Counted from the stretch's first letter, positions 26,823-35,591 are shown. The stretch is DNA of 64,000 bases from Tahibacter soli (GCF_025717065.2 NZ_JAOVZO020000017.1:530250-594249), one strand, 5' to 3'. Notes: generated by a model from the sequence alone, not told the origin. Made by a program: numbers and translations.

Positions 26823-27175
26823 GGATGGGGCCGGCTCATTTCAGACAATGCGCGGCCCGCGTTCAATACGCCACCGTCACGTTCGACGCCGATTTGATGC
26901 GTTCCGAACGCGCTGCGAATACGCGCCGGGACCGCGTCGCGCGTCCGGGCCTCCTGTCCGATCCGACAGGTGGGCGGGCACATCGGCGTCTCACGGCGAG
27001 AGAATTGCGCGTCTGCCGTCACCTGCTATCCATGGCTACGATCAGCGAACCTGTCTGCGCCCTGCCCGAAACCGCCTTGCGCGGCGCGATCGCGCGCCTC
27101 GCGGCGGCTGGCGGCGCCCAAGCGCGGATGGCTATACTGCCCACGGGATCTCGCCCCCGCGGACCGCGTAGCGCC
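26823..27175. promoter_or_regulatory. Divergent region between the ArsR and ECF sigma genes
   Basis: These 353 bp hold no convincing gene. The sigma reading frame is open upstream (another ATG at 27032), but that leader is Ala-rich and not sigma-like. A TATACT box at 27133-27138 lies 37 bp before the chosen sigma start and may be a -10 element; I see no matching -35. Confidence 0.35.
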
Positions 27176-27793
27176 ATGCTTTCCGAAGACTCGACCGGCA
27201 GCCCGAGCGCGCGACTGATCGAGCGGATCCGATCGGGCGATCGCAATGCCGAGCGCGAATTGTGGCTCGCCCATGCCGCGACCCTCACGCTGATCGTGCG
27301 CCGCCGCACGCGCAATCCTGACCTGACCCAGGACGTCGTGCAGGAGACCTTTCGCGTCGCGATCGGCCACCTGCGCGCCGGCCGCATCGAAAAGCCCGAC
27401 GCGCTCGGCGGCTTTCTGCGCGGCATCGCGCTCAACGTCCTGTCCGTATCGCGCCGCAACGACCACCGCGAAGCGCATCTGGACGACGACGACTCGCACG
27501 TCGAACTCGTCGACGAAGGACGCAGCCCGTTCGAAACCGTCTCGCTCGCGCAGCGCCAGGAGTTCGTGCGCAAGCTGATCGCCGAGCTGCCGATCGAACG
27601 CGACCGGCAGCTGCTCTGGCACTACTACGTGCTCGACGAAGAAAAAAACGACGTCTGCTCGTCGCTCGGTTTGACCGCAGGCCATTTCGACCGCGTGCTG
27701 CACCGGGCTCGCACGCGTTTTCGCGAACTTGTCGAGCGCAGCGCCGACAGCCGCCAAAAGGAGGTTGGCCATGCCGACTACATCGACCGCTGA
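27176..27793 (+). CDS. ECF-type RNA polymerase sigma factor
   Basis: The 205-residue product has sigma region 2 (residues 40-90, LTLIVRRRTRNPDLTQDVVQETFRVAIGHLRAGRI) and region 4 (135-190, ELPIERDRQLLWHYYVLDEEKNDVCSSLGLTAGHFDRVLHRARTRFREL). The DEEKNDVCSSLGL ... FDRVLHRAR type of region 4 differs from the FecI-type protein at 16042. Its last 23 bp overlap the next gene, whose ribosome site AAAAGGAGG lies inside it, so the two are translationally coupled. Context (membrane protein, small protein, trypsin-like protease downstream; CHAT protease nearby) suggests that it drives a dedicated stress or surveillance regulon. Confidence 0.9.
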   Translation: MLSEDSTGSPSARLIERIRSGDRNAERELWLAHAATLTLIVRRRTRNPDLTQDVVQETFRVAIGHLRAGRIEKPDALGGFLRGIALNVLSVSRRNDHREAHLDDDDSHVELVDEGRSPFETVSLAQRQEFVRKLIAELPIERDRQLLWHYYVLDEEKNDVCSSLGLTAGHFDRVLHRARTRFRELVERSADSRQKEVGHADYIDR

Positions 27794-28496
27794 CTTGTTG
27801 CAGCGCAAGCTCGCCGATCCGGCCGAGCGCCAGCGCCTGATCGCCGCGTACGTGCGCGAAACCCTGCCGCCGGACGTCGTCGACGCGTTCGAAACCCGGT
27901 TGTTCGACGCGCCCGATCTCGCGGCCGACGTCGCCGCCGAAGCGTGCCTGCGCGACACGTACCGCTCGATGAGCGCCGACGAGGCGCTGATCCGGCCACT
28001 CGTCGCCCAGACGCCCCGCCGCGAACGCCGCATCGGCCTCGCGCTGGCCGCGGGCCTCGCCGCCGGCGCATTGCTGCCGAGCCTCATGTGGTGGCGCGCC
28101 GAACAGCGCGTGTCGTTCGCCGAACTCGGCGCGGCGCCGCGACCGGTCGCCGAGTCGGTCGCCGTGTTCGCGTTGACCGGCGCGCGTCGTTTGGAGACGC
28201 AGGCGCCGGCGCAAAACGTGCCGCTGCCGGACGCGTCGCGTCTGGCGCTGCAGGTGCCCGCGCCGAACGAAAAAGGTCCGTACCGCGTGCGCCTCGTGCG
28301 CGACGGCACGCCGCAGCCGATCGCCGAGGCGATCGTCGCGAACGACGACGAGGGCTATCTCGGGTTCGGCATCGAGACGGCCGGCCTGCGCGGCGTCGCG
28401 TCGGCGAAGCTCGTCGTCGACGTGCGGCGCGGCGACGAATGGGTCGCGAGCGGTGCGTATCCTTTGAATTTTGTCGCCGGCGCGGAGCGCCGGTGA
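27771..28496 (+). CDS. Single-pass membrane protein, probable anti-sigma factor
   Basis: ATG 27771 has a perfect ribosome site (AAAAGGAGG) and overlaps the end of the sigma gene. The 241-residue product has a helical cytoplasmic N-terminus (residues 5-80, including PPDVVDAFETRLFDAPDLAADVAAEA), one membrane helix (about 90-108, RIGLALAAGLAAGALLPSLMWW) and a beta-rich extracytoplasmic domain (110-241). Topology and coupling to the sigma gene are those of an anti-sigma factor, but I see no zinc-finger HxxxCxxC motif. Function is therefore inferred from position. Confidence 0.75.
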   Translation: MPTTSTADLLQRKLADPAERQRLIAAYVRETLPPDVVDAFETRLFDAPDLAADVAAEACLRDTYRSMSADEALIRPLVAQTPRRERRIGLALAAGLAAGALLPSLMWWRAEQRVSFAELGAAPRPVAESVAVFALTGARRLETQAPAQNVPLPDASRLALQVPAPNEKGPYRVRLVRDGTPQPIAEAIVANDDEGYLGFGIETAGLRGVASAKLVVDVRRGDEWVASGAYPLNFVAGAERR

Positions 28497-28519
28497 CGTC
28501 TACGCGGGGAGAGAGAAAA

Positions 28520-28900
28520 ATGTCGGCACAACTTCAATTCGACGGCTGGCCCGATCACATCGCGGCGACCGCCTGGCGCTTCGAGCGCGTCACCACGACG
28601 CCGTCGCGCCGGGCGCTGCTGCTCAAGGGCGACAAGCTGATCTTCCAGTACACGAGCGCCGACCGCAGCACCGCGGAAGTCGTCGTGCTGCAGGGGCCGG
28701 ACGGCCTGGTCGACGCGCACGGCGGACCGATCAAGCTCAGCGTGACCGACCCCGCCGCCGCGACGCTCGAATACCGCTCGGAGAGCTACGGCCGCGTCAT
28801 GTCGTTCTACGTCAGCGAAGGCAAGCTGATCTACCGCGCGATGTACGAATGCGAACCGCACTGCCACCCCGACGAGGGCGGCGAGGGCGATCCGTGGTGA
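28520..28900 (+). CDS. Small beta-rich protein of unknown function in the sigma/protease run
   Basis: The 126-residue protein starts at ATG 28520 behind GGGGAGAGAG, 23 bp after the membrane-protein gene. It has no signal or membrane segment. Strand-rich stretches (RRALLLKGDKLIFQYTS, EVVVLQGPDG, GRVMSFYVSEGKLIYRAMYE) suggest one compact beta domain. The tail carries a Cys/His cluster, ECEPHCHPDEGGEGD, that could bind a metal. I do not recognise the family. It is followed 16 bp later by the trypsin-like protease gene. Confidence 0.7.
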   Translation: MSAQLQFDGWPDHIAATAWRFERVTTTPSRRALLLKGDKLIFQYTSADRSTAEVVVLQGPDGLVDAHGGPIKLSVTDPAAATLEYRSESYGRVMSFYVSEGKLIYRAMYECEPHCHPDEGGEGDPW

Positions 28901-28916
28901 AACCCCGGAGGGCGGG

Positions 28917-29621
28917 GTGAGCGCGGACGCGCGCCGCTGTTGGCAGACGGCGACGCGCGCCTGCGCAATCCCCATTCCCCGCGATCAGGTCCATGCGCGC
29001 GGCGGCGAGTGTCTCGTCGCCGCGTGGCGCCCGCGAGCCGATGCCGCGCCGCGCATTCTTCTGTCCGCGCCCTCCACCGCGTTTCTCGTTTCGCCGCGGC
29101 ACGTGATGACCGCGGCGCACGCGTTGCCGCCGCAAGGCGATCCCGATGTCGTCTACGCGTTCGGCTACGCCGCCGACACCTTTCGCGCCGCCGAGCGCGG
29201 ACTGCCGGCGTACTTCGAGCTGCGGGCCGCGTCGGTGTTCCGCGTGCGCGCGGTCGAGCGGCGCGTGCTCGGCGTACGCGAAGGCGACTGCGCGCTGATC
29301 GAACTCGAGCGCGACGTGCCGGCCGACGTCGCCGTGCCGCTGACGTTCGCGTCGCGTGAGCCGCAGCTCGGCGAGCCCATTGCACTGGCCGGTTGCGCCG
29401 ACGGACAACCGGTGGCGATGCGCGACGGCAGCGTGCTCGGCTTCGACGCGATATGGCTCGATCACGACGTCGAAGCGGGGCCGGGCTGGTCCGGCGCGCC
29501 GGTGCTCGATGCGCAAGGCGGCGTGCTCGCGACGCATACCGGCACGGCGGTCGGCGCGGCGCTGGCGGCGAGCGCGGTCGCCGGCGGCGTGCGGCGGATG
29601 CGCGGCAGTCGCGTCGTCTAG
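28917..29621 (+). CDS. Trypsin-like serine protease
   Basis: Start GTG 28917 follows GGAG. The 234-residue product shows the chymotrypsin-fold triad: His68 (MTAAHA), Asp124 (EGDCALIEL) and Ser192 (GPGWSGAPV; the oxyanion GxSG motif). There is no signal peptide, so it is predicted to be cytoplasmic, unlike the secreted CHAT protease nearby. In signalling or conflict systems, cytoplasmic trypsin-like proteases often activate or destroy a partner protein. It is the last gene of the sigma-led run and overlaps the convergent GAP-family gene by 4 bp. Confidence 0.85.
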   Translation: MSADARRCWQTATRACAIPIPRDQVHARGGECLVAAWRPRADAAPRILLSAPSTAFLVSPRHVMTAAHALPPQGDPDVVYAFGYAADTFRAAERGLPAYFELRAASVFRVRAVERRVLGVREGDCALIELERDVPADVAVPLTFASREPQLGEPIALAGCADGQPVAMRDGSVLGFDAIWLDHDVEAGPGWSGAPVLDAQGGVLATHTGTAVGAALAASAVAGGVRRMRGSRVV

Positions 29622-30337
29622 CCGCGCGGCGCGACCGAGACCGCCCGCGTTTCGGCGGCCTTCTGCGGCGACGGCTTCGCCTTCAATCGCGCGAACGCAT
29701 CGACCGCGAGCGCCATGCCGACCAGCGCCACGATCCACAGCATCGCCTCGCGCGCGCCGCGCTGCAGCGACGCGCGCCAGCGTTCGAAGCGTTCGCGCAG
29801 GCGCCGTCCCGCGAGTGCGTGCAGCGCGACGAGCGCGAGCGGCGGCGCGATGAAGATCGCGTTGTAGACCGCCAGCAGCGGCAGCCACTGCGGCCACGAC
29901 AGCTGCGCCGACGTCATCAGCGCGAGCGCGCCGAAATACGGAAATGCCGTCGTCAGCTCCACGGCGGTGATCGTCACGCCGAGCAGCCCCATCCCGACGA
30001 GGCCGGCGCGGCTCGGCTGCCTTTGCGGCGGCGGGTCCGACGCGCTCGCCTTCGGCGCGAACACGCCGTAGCCGAACATCGCGACGCCGAGCACGAGCTG
30101 CGCACCGAGCGCGACCGGGTGATCGAACCAGTGACCGAACGCCTGCGCGAACGAGCCGAATCCGAGCATCAGCGCGACGCCGAGCACGAGGTAGGTGATC
30201 GCGATGCCGGCGACGTACGCGAGCACGCGCGGCACCGGCGACGGCTGCGACAGCCAGTACAGCGCGACGGCGAGCGCCGACGGGTTGATGCTGTCGACGA
30301 GCGCGAGCCCCAGCACCGGTATCGCGGTGTCGAACAT
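29618..30337 (-). CDS. GAP-family (Sap/LysE-related) membrane protein
   Basis: The 239-residue protein has six likely membrane helices and the DSINPSAL motif in helix 1, characteristic of the GAP/'Sap, sulfolipid-1-addressing' family (PF11139) within the LysE-like exporters. A cytoplasmic loop of about 25 residues separates helices 3 and 4, and the C-terminal tail is basic. Mycobacterial relatives help export glycolipids; the substrate here is unknown. It lies 48 bp downstream of the CHAT gene on the same strand and may be co-transcribed with it. Confidence 0.8.
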   Translation of the reverse strand: MFDTAIPVLGLALVDSINPSALAVALYWLSQPSPVPRVLAYVAGIAITYLVLGVALMLGFGSFAQAFGHWFDHPVALGAQLVLGVAMFGYGVFAPKASASDPPPQRQPSRAGLVGMGLLGVTITAVELTTAFPYFGALALMTSAQLSWPQWLPLLAVYNAIFIAPPLALVALHALAGRRLRERFERWRASLQRGAREAMLWIVALVGMALAVDAFARLKAKPSPQKAAETRAVSVAPRG

Positions 30338-30385
30338 GGCGTCTTCCGGATTGGCCGAAACCGCGATTGTGCGCGATCGGCCGCG

Positions 30386-33300
30386 CTACTGCGCGCGCGC
30401 GGCGAACGCGACGAACCCGGCCCACAACGCCGGATGGTTGTAGCGCTCCGAGCCGACGCTCTGGTGCTGCGCGCGCGCCACGGCCGCGGCCGGCGTCGCG
30501 CCGTCGGCGAGCGCGCGGTAAACCGCTTCCATGAACGCGACGCTGTCGCGGTCGCCCACCTGCCACAGCGGCGCGATCACGTCCGGCGCGCCCGCCGCGA
30601 GCAGCGCCTGCGTGAGGCCCACCGTGCCCGCCGCGTCGATGCGCGCGCCGCCGGCGGCGTCGCACGCGCCGAGCACGACGAGATCGGCCTTCACGCCCTG
30701 CTCGACGATGTCGTGCCAGGTCAGTACGTCGAGCCCGCGACCGCCGGTTTCCGAAGCGATCAGCAATGCCGAAAGGCCCGGCGTGTCTCGGCTCGTCAGG
30801 CCGTGCGTCGCGAAGTGGACGATGGCGCCGGGCCGCGCGAGCGCCGCGAGCGCGCGGTCCTTGGTGAACGCCGCGCCGACGTGCACTTCCTGCGGCGCCG
30901 GGCGCCACAGCCGGGCGATGCTCGCCGCTTCGAGCCGGCTGCCGGGCAGGCGCGCAAGGCCGCTCGCACGGACGGTGGAGGCCGCGCCGCCCGGCGGGGT
31001 CGGGTCGGCGAACGCGTACAGCGGATGCGCGCGGCAGCAGTCGCGGCGCGCGCGCGCGGCCTCGCGCGAGCTGCCGAGCACGACGATCGCCGGCCACGCC
31101 GCGTCGGCCGGCGGCCGTTCGATCAGAAGAATCGGCGGCATCGCGGTGAGCGCGCCGTCGAGCACGACATACCAGTTCTGCGCGTTGCCGGCGATCGTCT
31201 CGTCGAGATCGATCGCGTCGCGCAATTCGCGTGCGCGCTGCTGGATGGTCTGTGCCGGCGACGACGTTTCGGGCAGGAGCCGCGCCATCTCGCCGGCGAT
31301 CGCCGTTGCCTGCGCCGCGTTCGTCGTATGGCGCTCGACGAGGCCGCGCGCATCGAGCCGCCACGCGAACGTGTTCTCGTCGCCGACGAACAGCGCGAGC
31401 AGCGCCGTGTCGCGCGGCCAGCGCGTCGCGTCGACCGATGCCGCGTCGCTCGCGCCGGCGCCGGCCGCGACGCCCTGTTCGACGCGCGACAGCAGGTCGG
31501 CCATGACCACCGGCTCTGCCTGCTGTTCTTCCGGCGCGAGAATCTGCCAATGCCGCCGTACCGCGTCGTTGAGCGCGGCGAGCGTCGCGCGCCGTTCGGC
31601 CGGGTCGGCGCCGGAAGCCGGCATCGCGCCGAGCGCGGCCGAAGCGCGCAGTTCCTCGGCCCACGCGTAGCGCTCGCGCCGCGCCGCTTCGCCGTCGCCG
31701 CGCACGGACAGCGACAGCGTCAGCACGCGTTCGAGCGCGCGCCGCGCACGCGAGACGTAGTGCGCGCGATGCAGCGGATAACTTTGCAATTGTGCAACCA
31801 CCAGCATGCGCCGGATCGCGTCGCGGTACGCCGTCAACGCGCGCGCCGGATCGTGGGCGGCGTACGCGGCGTCGGCGTCCACTTCGCCCGCTTCGATGGC
31901 GAACAGCGGATCGCGCGCCTGCGCGGCTCGTCGCGCGACCTGCGCGCCGGCTTCGCGCGCGGCGGCGAGGTCGCCCTGCGCGAGCGCGATGCGCGCGGCG
32001 ATCAGGTCGAGCCGCTGCATGCTCGCGTAGAAGCCCTGCTTGCGCACCGCGTTGCGCGCGGCGGCGAGCGCCTCGCTCGCGGCGGCCAGGTCGTTGCGGT
32101 CGAGGGCCAGCTCGCCCTGCAGGCCGCGCGCGTCGGCGAGAATGCTCGCGTTGTCGGCCGGATCGAGCAGCCCGATCGCTTCGCGGATCGCGGCTTCGGC
32201 CTTGTCGCCGTTGCCGACCTGACGCTCGAGCGTGCCGAGATCGACCAGCGTGAGCGCCGCGCGCGGCCGGAAACCGCCGGCACGATAGCGTTCGGCGGCT
32301 TCCGTCAGGTACGTGCGCGCGCGCTCGGCGTCGGCCAGCAGCAGCGCGCCGACGCCGAGCTGGCGCAGCACGTTCGCGGTGAGGTTCGCATCGCCCACGC
32401 GCTCGGCGAGCGTGCGGGCCTGTGTCAGCGCGGCGAGCGATTCGCCGAGGCGGCCTTCGCTGCGCAAGAGCTTGGCGCCGACGATCGACGCGATGAGTTC
32501 GAACCGGGCGGTGCCGGCGCGCCTTGCCAGCGCGATCGCGGCGTCCACGTTCTGCCGCGCGCGCCCGTAGCGGGCCAGTTCCAGGTTGAGGTCGGCGAGA
32601 TTGGCGAGCGAGTTCGCTTCTTCGCCCGTGTCGCCGGCCGCGTGATGCAGCGCGACCACGTCGCGGTAGCACGTCGCCGCGGCGTCGGTCGCGCCGAGGT
32701 CGCGCAACGTCAGGCAGCGGTCGTTGCCGGCCTGGCGCTTCAACGTCGGATCGAGCGCGTTCGCCGCGATGGTCGCGAACGCGGCTTCGGCCGCGGTCAA
32801 TTCGCCGCGCCGGCGCAGCTGGCGCGCGGCGCCGATGTCGGCCCACTGCGCGCGCACTTCGTCGTCGATCGCGCGCCACGCGCTAGCGGCGGCGCGATAC
32901 GCATCGTAGCTCGCGTCGACGTTGCCGCGCCGATGCGACAGAAAGCCGCGCGTGTGCAGCGTCTGCGCCGCGAACCACGGCGGCTGGCCGGCGCTCGAGA
33001 CCGCCGCATGATCGAGCAACGTCATCGCCTCGGCGCGCGCGGCTTCGCGCGCCGGACGCGCAAGGCTCGCGTCTTCGGACGCGGCGAGCTTAGCGCCCGC
33101 CTGCGCCAGGAGCTGCAGGCCGGACGTATCGCCGGTGCAGTACAGGTGCACGCGAAACGCGCCCTTGTCGACCGACTTGGCGCGCGCGCGCACGCCGATC
33201 TCGGCGCGCGGCGGACGCAGCGCGATCGGCTCGAACGCGCGGCGCGCCGGCGGCAGGTCGATCGTTTGCGCGTCGGAGGCCAGTTCGATGTCGACATCGC

Positions 33301-33496
33301 GCTCCTCGAGGACGAGCAGTGCGCCGGGCGCGACGTCGTCGACCGCGATCGTCGCCGGCAGCCGCAGGGCGACGTCGCCGGCCGGCGCGGGCCGCGCGCA
33401 CGACAGCGCGAGAGCGCCGTCCTGCGCCGCGGCGGCGGACGCGGCGGACAGGAGCACCAGCGCAAGAAGAGCGGCTGTCGCACGAGGGCAGGTCAT
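30386..33496 (-). CDS. Secreted TPR-CHAT (caspase-like) protease
   Basis: The 1036-residue protein starts with a signal peptide (MTCPRATAALLALVLLSAASAAAAQ). Residues 30-150 form a beta-rich N-terminal domain, 150-560 a long tetratricopeptide array (repeated ADLNLELARYGRARQNVDAAIALAR-like units), and 720-1036 the CHAT domain. The caspase-type dyad is His898 in HFATHG and Cys945 in VLGACDA, followed by the usual LTQALLAAGAPDVIAPLWQVGD and the terminal H-NHPALWAGFVAFA. CHAT domains are clan CD cysteine proteases used in bacterial surveillance and programmed proteolysis. Export to the periplasm makes this a periplasmic sensor or processing enzyme rather than a cytoplasmic effector. The activating signal is unknown. 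Confidence 0.92.
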   Translation of the reverse strand: MTCPRATAALLALVLLSAASAAAAQDGALALSCARPAPAGDVALRLPATIAVDDVAPGALLVLEERDVDIELASDAQTIDLPPARRAFEPIALRPPRAEIGVRARAKSVDKGAFRVHLYCTGDTSGLQLLAQAGAKLAASEDASLARPAREAARAEAMTLLDHAAVSSAGQPPWFAAQTLHTRGFLSHRRGNVDASYDAYRAAASAWRAIDDEVRAQWADIGAARQLRRRGELTAAEAAFATIAANALDPTLKRQAGNDRCLTLRDLGATDAAATCYRDVVALHHAAGDTGEEANSLANLADLNLELARYGRARQNVDAAIALARRAGTARFELIASIVGAKLLRSEGRLGESLAALTQARTLAERVGDANLTANVLRQLGVGALLLADAERARTYLTEAAERYRAGGFRPRAALTLVDLGTLERQVGNGDKAEAAIREAIGLLDPADNASILADARGLQGELALDRNDLAAASEALAAARNAVRKQGFYASMQRLDLIAARIALAQGDLAAAREAGAQVARRAAQARDPLFAIEAGEVDADAAYAAHDPARALTAYRDAIRRMLVVAQLQSYPLHRAHYVSRARRALERVLTLSLSVRGDGEAARRERYAWAEELRASAALGAMPASGADPAERRATLAALNDAVRRHWQILAPEEQQAEPVVMADLLSRVEQGVAAGAGASDAASVDATRWPRDTALLALFVGDENTFAWRLDARGLVERHTTNAAQATAIAGEMARLLPETSSPAQTIQQRARELRDAIDLDETIAGNAQNWYVVLDGALTAMPPILLIERPPADAAWPAIVVLGSSREAARARRDCCRAHPLYAFADPTPPGGAASTVRASGLARLPGSRLEAASIARLWRPAPQEVHVGAAFTKDRALAALARPGAIVHFATHGLTSRDTPGLSALLIASETGGRGLDVLTWHDIVEQGVKADLVVLGACDAAGGARIDAAGTVGLTQALLAAGAPDVIAPLWQVGDRDSVAFMEAVYRALADGATPAAAVARAQHQSVGSERYNHPALWAGFVAFAARAQ

Positions 33497-33536
33497 GCGC
33501 CGATTGTCGGCCAGCGTTCGGGCCTGCGTAAACGGC

Positions 33537-33568
33537 GCGATGTCTCAATAGTCATTTCACGACATCGC
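33537..33568. promoter_or_regulatory. Inverted repeat between the beta-helix and CHAT genes
   Basis: GCGATGTC (33537-33544) and GACATCGC (33561-33568) are perfect 8 bp arms around an AT-rich 16 bp core, about 40 bp upstream of the CHAT start and just after the beta-helix stop. It could be an operator of the CHAT gene or a weak terminator; there is no T-run. Confidence 0.35.
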
Positions 33569-33579
33569 CGGCGGCGGCG

Positions 33580-34872
33580 TTACTGGAATCCGTTCGCGAA
33601 AATCCGGTCGGCGTACGCCACCGCTACGCACGGGCTGACGCGCGACGTCGCGTCGACGAACAGGTCTTCCTGGCCGACGCCGGCGATCGCCGTCACCGAG
33701 GAATAGCCCGGCGCGACTTCGCTCGTGACGAAGCGGAGCGGCGCATGGCCGCCGGCGTCGGTCGCGATGTCCGCATAGCCGAGAAAGTGGCCGGTTTCAC
33801 CGCCGCGCGGCGACGTGCACGCGCGCGTGTTGCCGTAGAGTGCCACGCGGCCGGGCCGGTTCGGCGCGCTGTCGAACGCGCCTTCGATCACGAGTTCGCC
33901 GTTGACGACCGTGGCGCGTTCGATCGTCGGATGATTGAGGCATTCGTTCGCGCCGGCGTCGGCGTCGCCGGGATCGTTCGTGAGCGAGCAGTCGCTTTCG
34001 ACCGCGGCGTAGTTGACGCCGTTGCCGTAGATCCGCGAGACGACTTCGAGATATTCGATGCCCGGCGGCGTATTGCTGATCAGGTACACGCCGCCCTTGC
34101 CGTTGCCGGCGATGACGTTCTGCAGCGCGCGCGAATAGCCGCCGATGCGCGACAGGCGCGCGTTCGTCACCTGCACGCCGTCCCAGCCGTTGCCGAGCAC
34201 CGGCGCCGCGTTGCGGTCGGTGCCGATCAGGTTGCCGACGACCGCGTTGCGAATCGAACGCTCGCCGTACAGGAGTACGCCCGACCACGTATTGCCCGAA
34301 ACGAGGTTGCGGTCGGTCGCCGTCGTCCCGCCGATCACGTTGAACTCGCCGGCGACCGTCACGCCCCAGCGATTGGGCTTTGCCGTGACGCCGTCGGGTT
34401 CGACGCCGACGAAGCTGCCGCGCAGGTTCACTTCCGCCGCCTCGCGGTCGATGTAGAGCCCCGAGCCCGTCGCGCTGTTGACGAGCGACACGCCGCGAAT
34501 TTCGGTCGGGCCGCGCGTGACGTAGAGCGCGTGCCGGTCGCCGCCGCCGGCGTCGATCACGATGCGAATCTGCGCGTTCGTGCCTTCGCCGAGCGTGTTC
34601 GCGCTCGAGCCGGGCTGCGTATAGCCGTCGATCACGACCGGCTGCGTGATCTTCAGTTCCGAGCCGAGCACGATGCGTCTGGGCTGCGCCGGATCGCCGG
34701 GGATGTCGAAGACGATCGTGTCGGTCGCCGCATCCGCGTTCGCGAGCGCGACCGCGCGGCGCAGGCAGCGATCGGCGAGCGTGCAGGTGTCGGCGGTCGA
34801 ATCGACGACGTACGTCGCGGCGTTCGCGCCGCCGCAGGCGAGGGCGATCGCCAGAAACCCGATGTGTCGCAT
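33580..34872 (-). CDS. Secreted right-handed beta-helix protein (CSLREA-like start)
   Basis: ATG 34872 opens a signal peptide (MRHIGFLAIALACGGANA) in a 430-residue protein. Residues 20-60 (TYVVDSTADTCTLADRCLRRAVALANADA) match the CSLREA-type domain found at the start of bacterial parallel beta-helix proteins. Residues 70-330 have the irregular N-x-I-G-x-N type repeats of right-handed beta-helices (NLVSGNTWSGVLLYG, NVIAGNGKGGVYLIS). The C-terminus ends on DRIFANGFQ, a version of the shared C-terminal motif. It is presumably extracellular or surface-associated; no catalytic motif is visible. Confidence 0.87.
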   Translation of the reverse strand: MRHIGFLAIALACGGANAATYVVDSTADTCTLADRCLRRAVALANADAATDTIVFDIPGDPAQPRRIVLGSELKITQPVVIDGYTQPGSSANTLGEGTNAQIRIVIDAGGGDRHALYVTRGPTEIRGVSLVNSATGSGLYIDREAAEVNLRGSFVGVEPDGVTAKPNRWGVTVAGEFNVIGGTTATDRNLVSGNTWSGVLLYGERSIRNAVVGNLIGTDRNAAPVLGNGWDGVQVTNARLSRIGGYSRALQNVIAGNGKGGVYLISNTPPGIEYLEVVSRIYGNGVNYAAVESDCSLTNDPGDADAGANECLNHPTIERATVVNGELVIEGAFDSAPNRPGRVALYGNTRACTSPRGGETGHFLGYADIATDAGGHAPLRFVTSEVAPGYSSVTAIAGVGQEDLFVDATSRVSPCVAVAYADRIFANGFQ

Positions 34873-35267
34873 GATGACTCCGTTCGCAAGGTCTTTGCCG
34901 GCTTCGCTGCCGGTGCCCCGAAAGGACGGGATCGGGTGACCGATCCTGTCAGTCCGGCAGACGAGGGCCGGGCAGTCGCTCCGTGGCGCGTGATAGGCGG
35001 CGCCGCATTTGTGCGCTAGTTCCGTTCGGGCACTTGATTGCCGGGCCTCGCCCGGCGATACGACGGCGCGCCGCACCTGCTAGCGGCGCATCGCCGCGAT
35101 GCGCACGTCGAACGCTCAGGGGTTCCGTGTGCGACGCGAGCCGGCAATCAAGGCCCGTTGCGAGCTCTGCCGTGCCGCCGCGATCTTCGCGGTGCGTGTT
35201 CGTTTTCTCCGACTCCTACGTTTGCTGACTCGAAGCCGTCGTGGTGGACGGTCTTGAGAGAGAGCGA
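34873..35267. other. 395 bp intergenic region holding a nested inverted-repeat element
   Basis: This region lies between the divergent beta-helix gene and the small secreted protein gene. I see no coding region in it. Its central part (35033-35152) is a structured element described separately; the rest presumably carries both promoters, though no clear -35/-10 pair stands out. Confidence 0.45.
35033..35152. repeat. Nested inverted-repeat element (120 bp)
   Basis: CTTGATTGCCGG (35033-35044) is perfectly inverted at CCGGCAATCAAG (35141-35152). Inside lie two further perfect stems: GCCGGGC-CTC-GCCCGGC (35040-35056) and GCGCATCG-CCG-CGATGCGC (35086-35104). An outer stem enclosing two hairpins is the layout of a small structured RNA or of a miniature palindromic mobile element. 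It has no reading frame. Confidence 0.5.
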
Positions 35268-35591
35268 ATGCAACGCGAACCTTTCAAAGCGCGCGGCCCG
35301 GCGCCGCGCGGCGAGCGCGTGCGGCTGCACGCCATTCCCCTGATCGCACTGGCCGCGCTCGCCGCGGGCGATGCGCCGGCGCAGTTCTCGATGAACGCGC
35401 ACGCGATCGTTTCCGCCGGCGGCACGATCCGCTCCGCTGGCGGCTGCTACGCCGTCGCCGCGACGGTCGGCGAACCGGCCGGCGGCCGCATCGCCGGCGG
35501 CGCGTTCGCGATCGACGCCGGCTTCCAGGCCGGCCCCGGCCGGGTGCGCGGCGACCAGCTGTTCCGCGGCGGCTTCCAGGAGTGCATCTGA
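35268..35591 (+). CDS. Small secreted protein with C-terminal LFRGGFQ motif
   Basis: ATG 35268 follows the purine-rich GAGAGAGAG; a GTG at 35241 is an alternative nine codons upstream. The 107-residue product has a leader ending APAQ and a compact sequence rich in Gly/Ala (SAGGTIRSAGGCYAVAATVGEPAGGRIAGGAFAIDAGFQAG), then DQLFRGGFQECI, a variant of the shared C-terminal motif. The AATVGEPA ... GFQAG segment recurs in short secreted proteins that precede larger repeat proteins, which fits the overlapping downstream gene (TGATG). Function unknown. Confidence 0.68.
   Translation: MQREPFKARGPAPRGERVRLHAIPLIALAALAAGDAPAQFSMNAHAIVSAGGTIRSAGGCYAVAATVGEPAGGRIAGGAFAIDAGFQAGPGRVRGDQLFRGGFQECI

Noticed and set aside
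26765..27175. Upstream extension of the ECF sigma factor frame
   Set aside because: The added residues are Arg/Ala-rich and do not resemble sigma region 1; ATG 27176 begins at the conserved part.
28812..32879. 1355-codon minus-strand frame across the trypsin, GAP and CHAT genes
   Set aside because: Low-complexity Arg/Ala sequence, and it overlaps genes with visible catalytic motifs in other frames.
29393..33706. 1437-codon plus-strand frame opposite the CHAT gene
   Set aside because: Arg-rich, repetitive, no hydrophobic core; explained by the codon bias of the CHAT gene.
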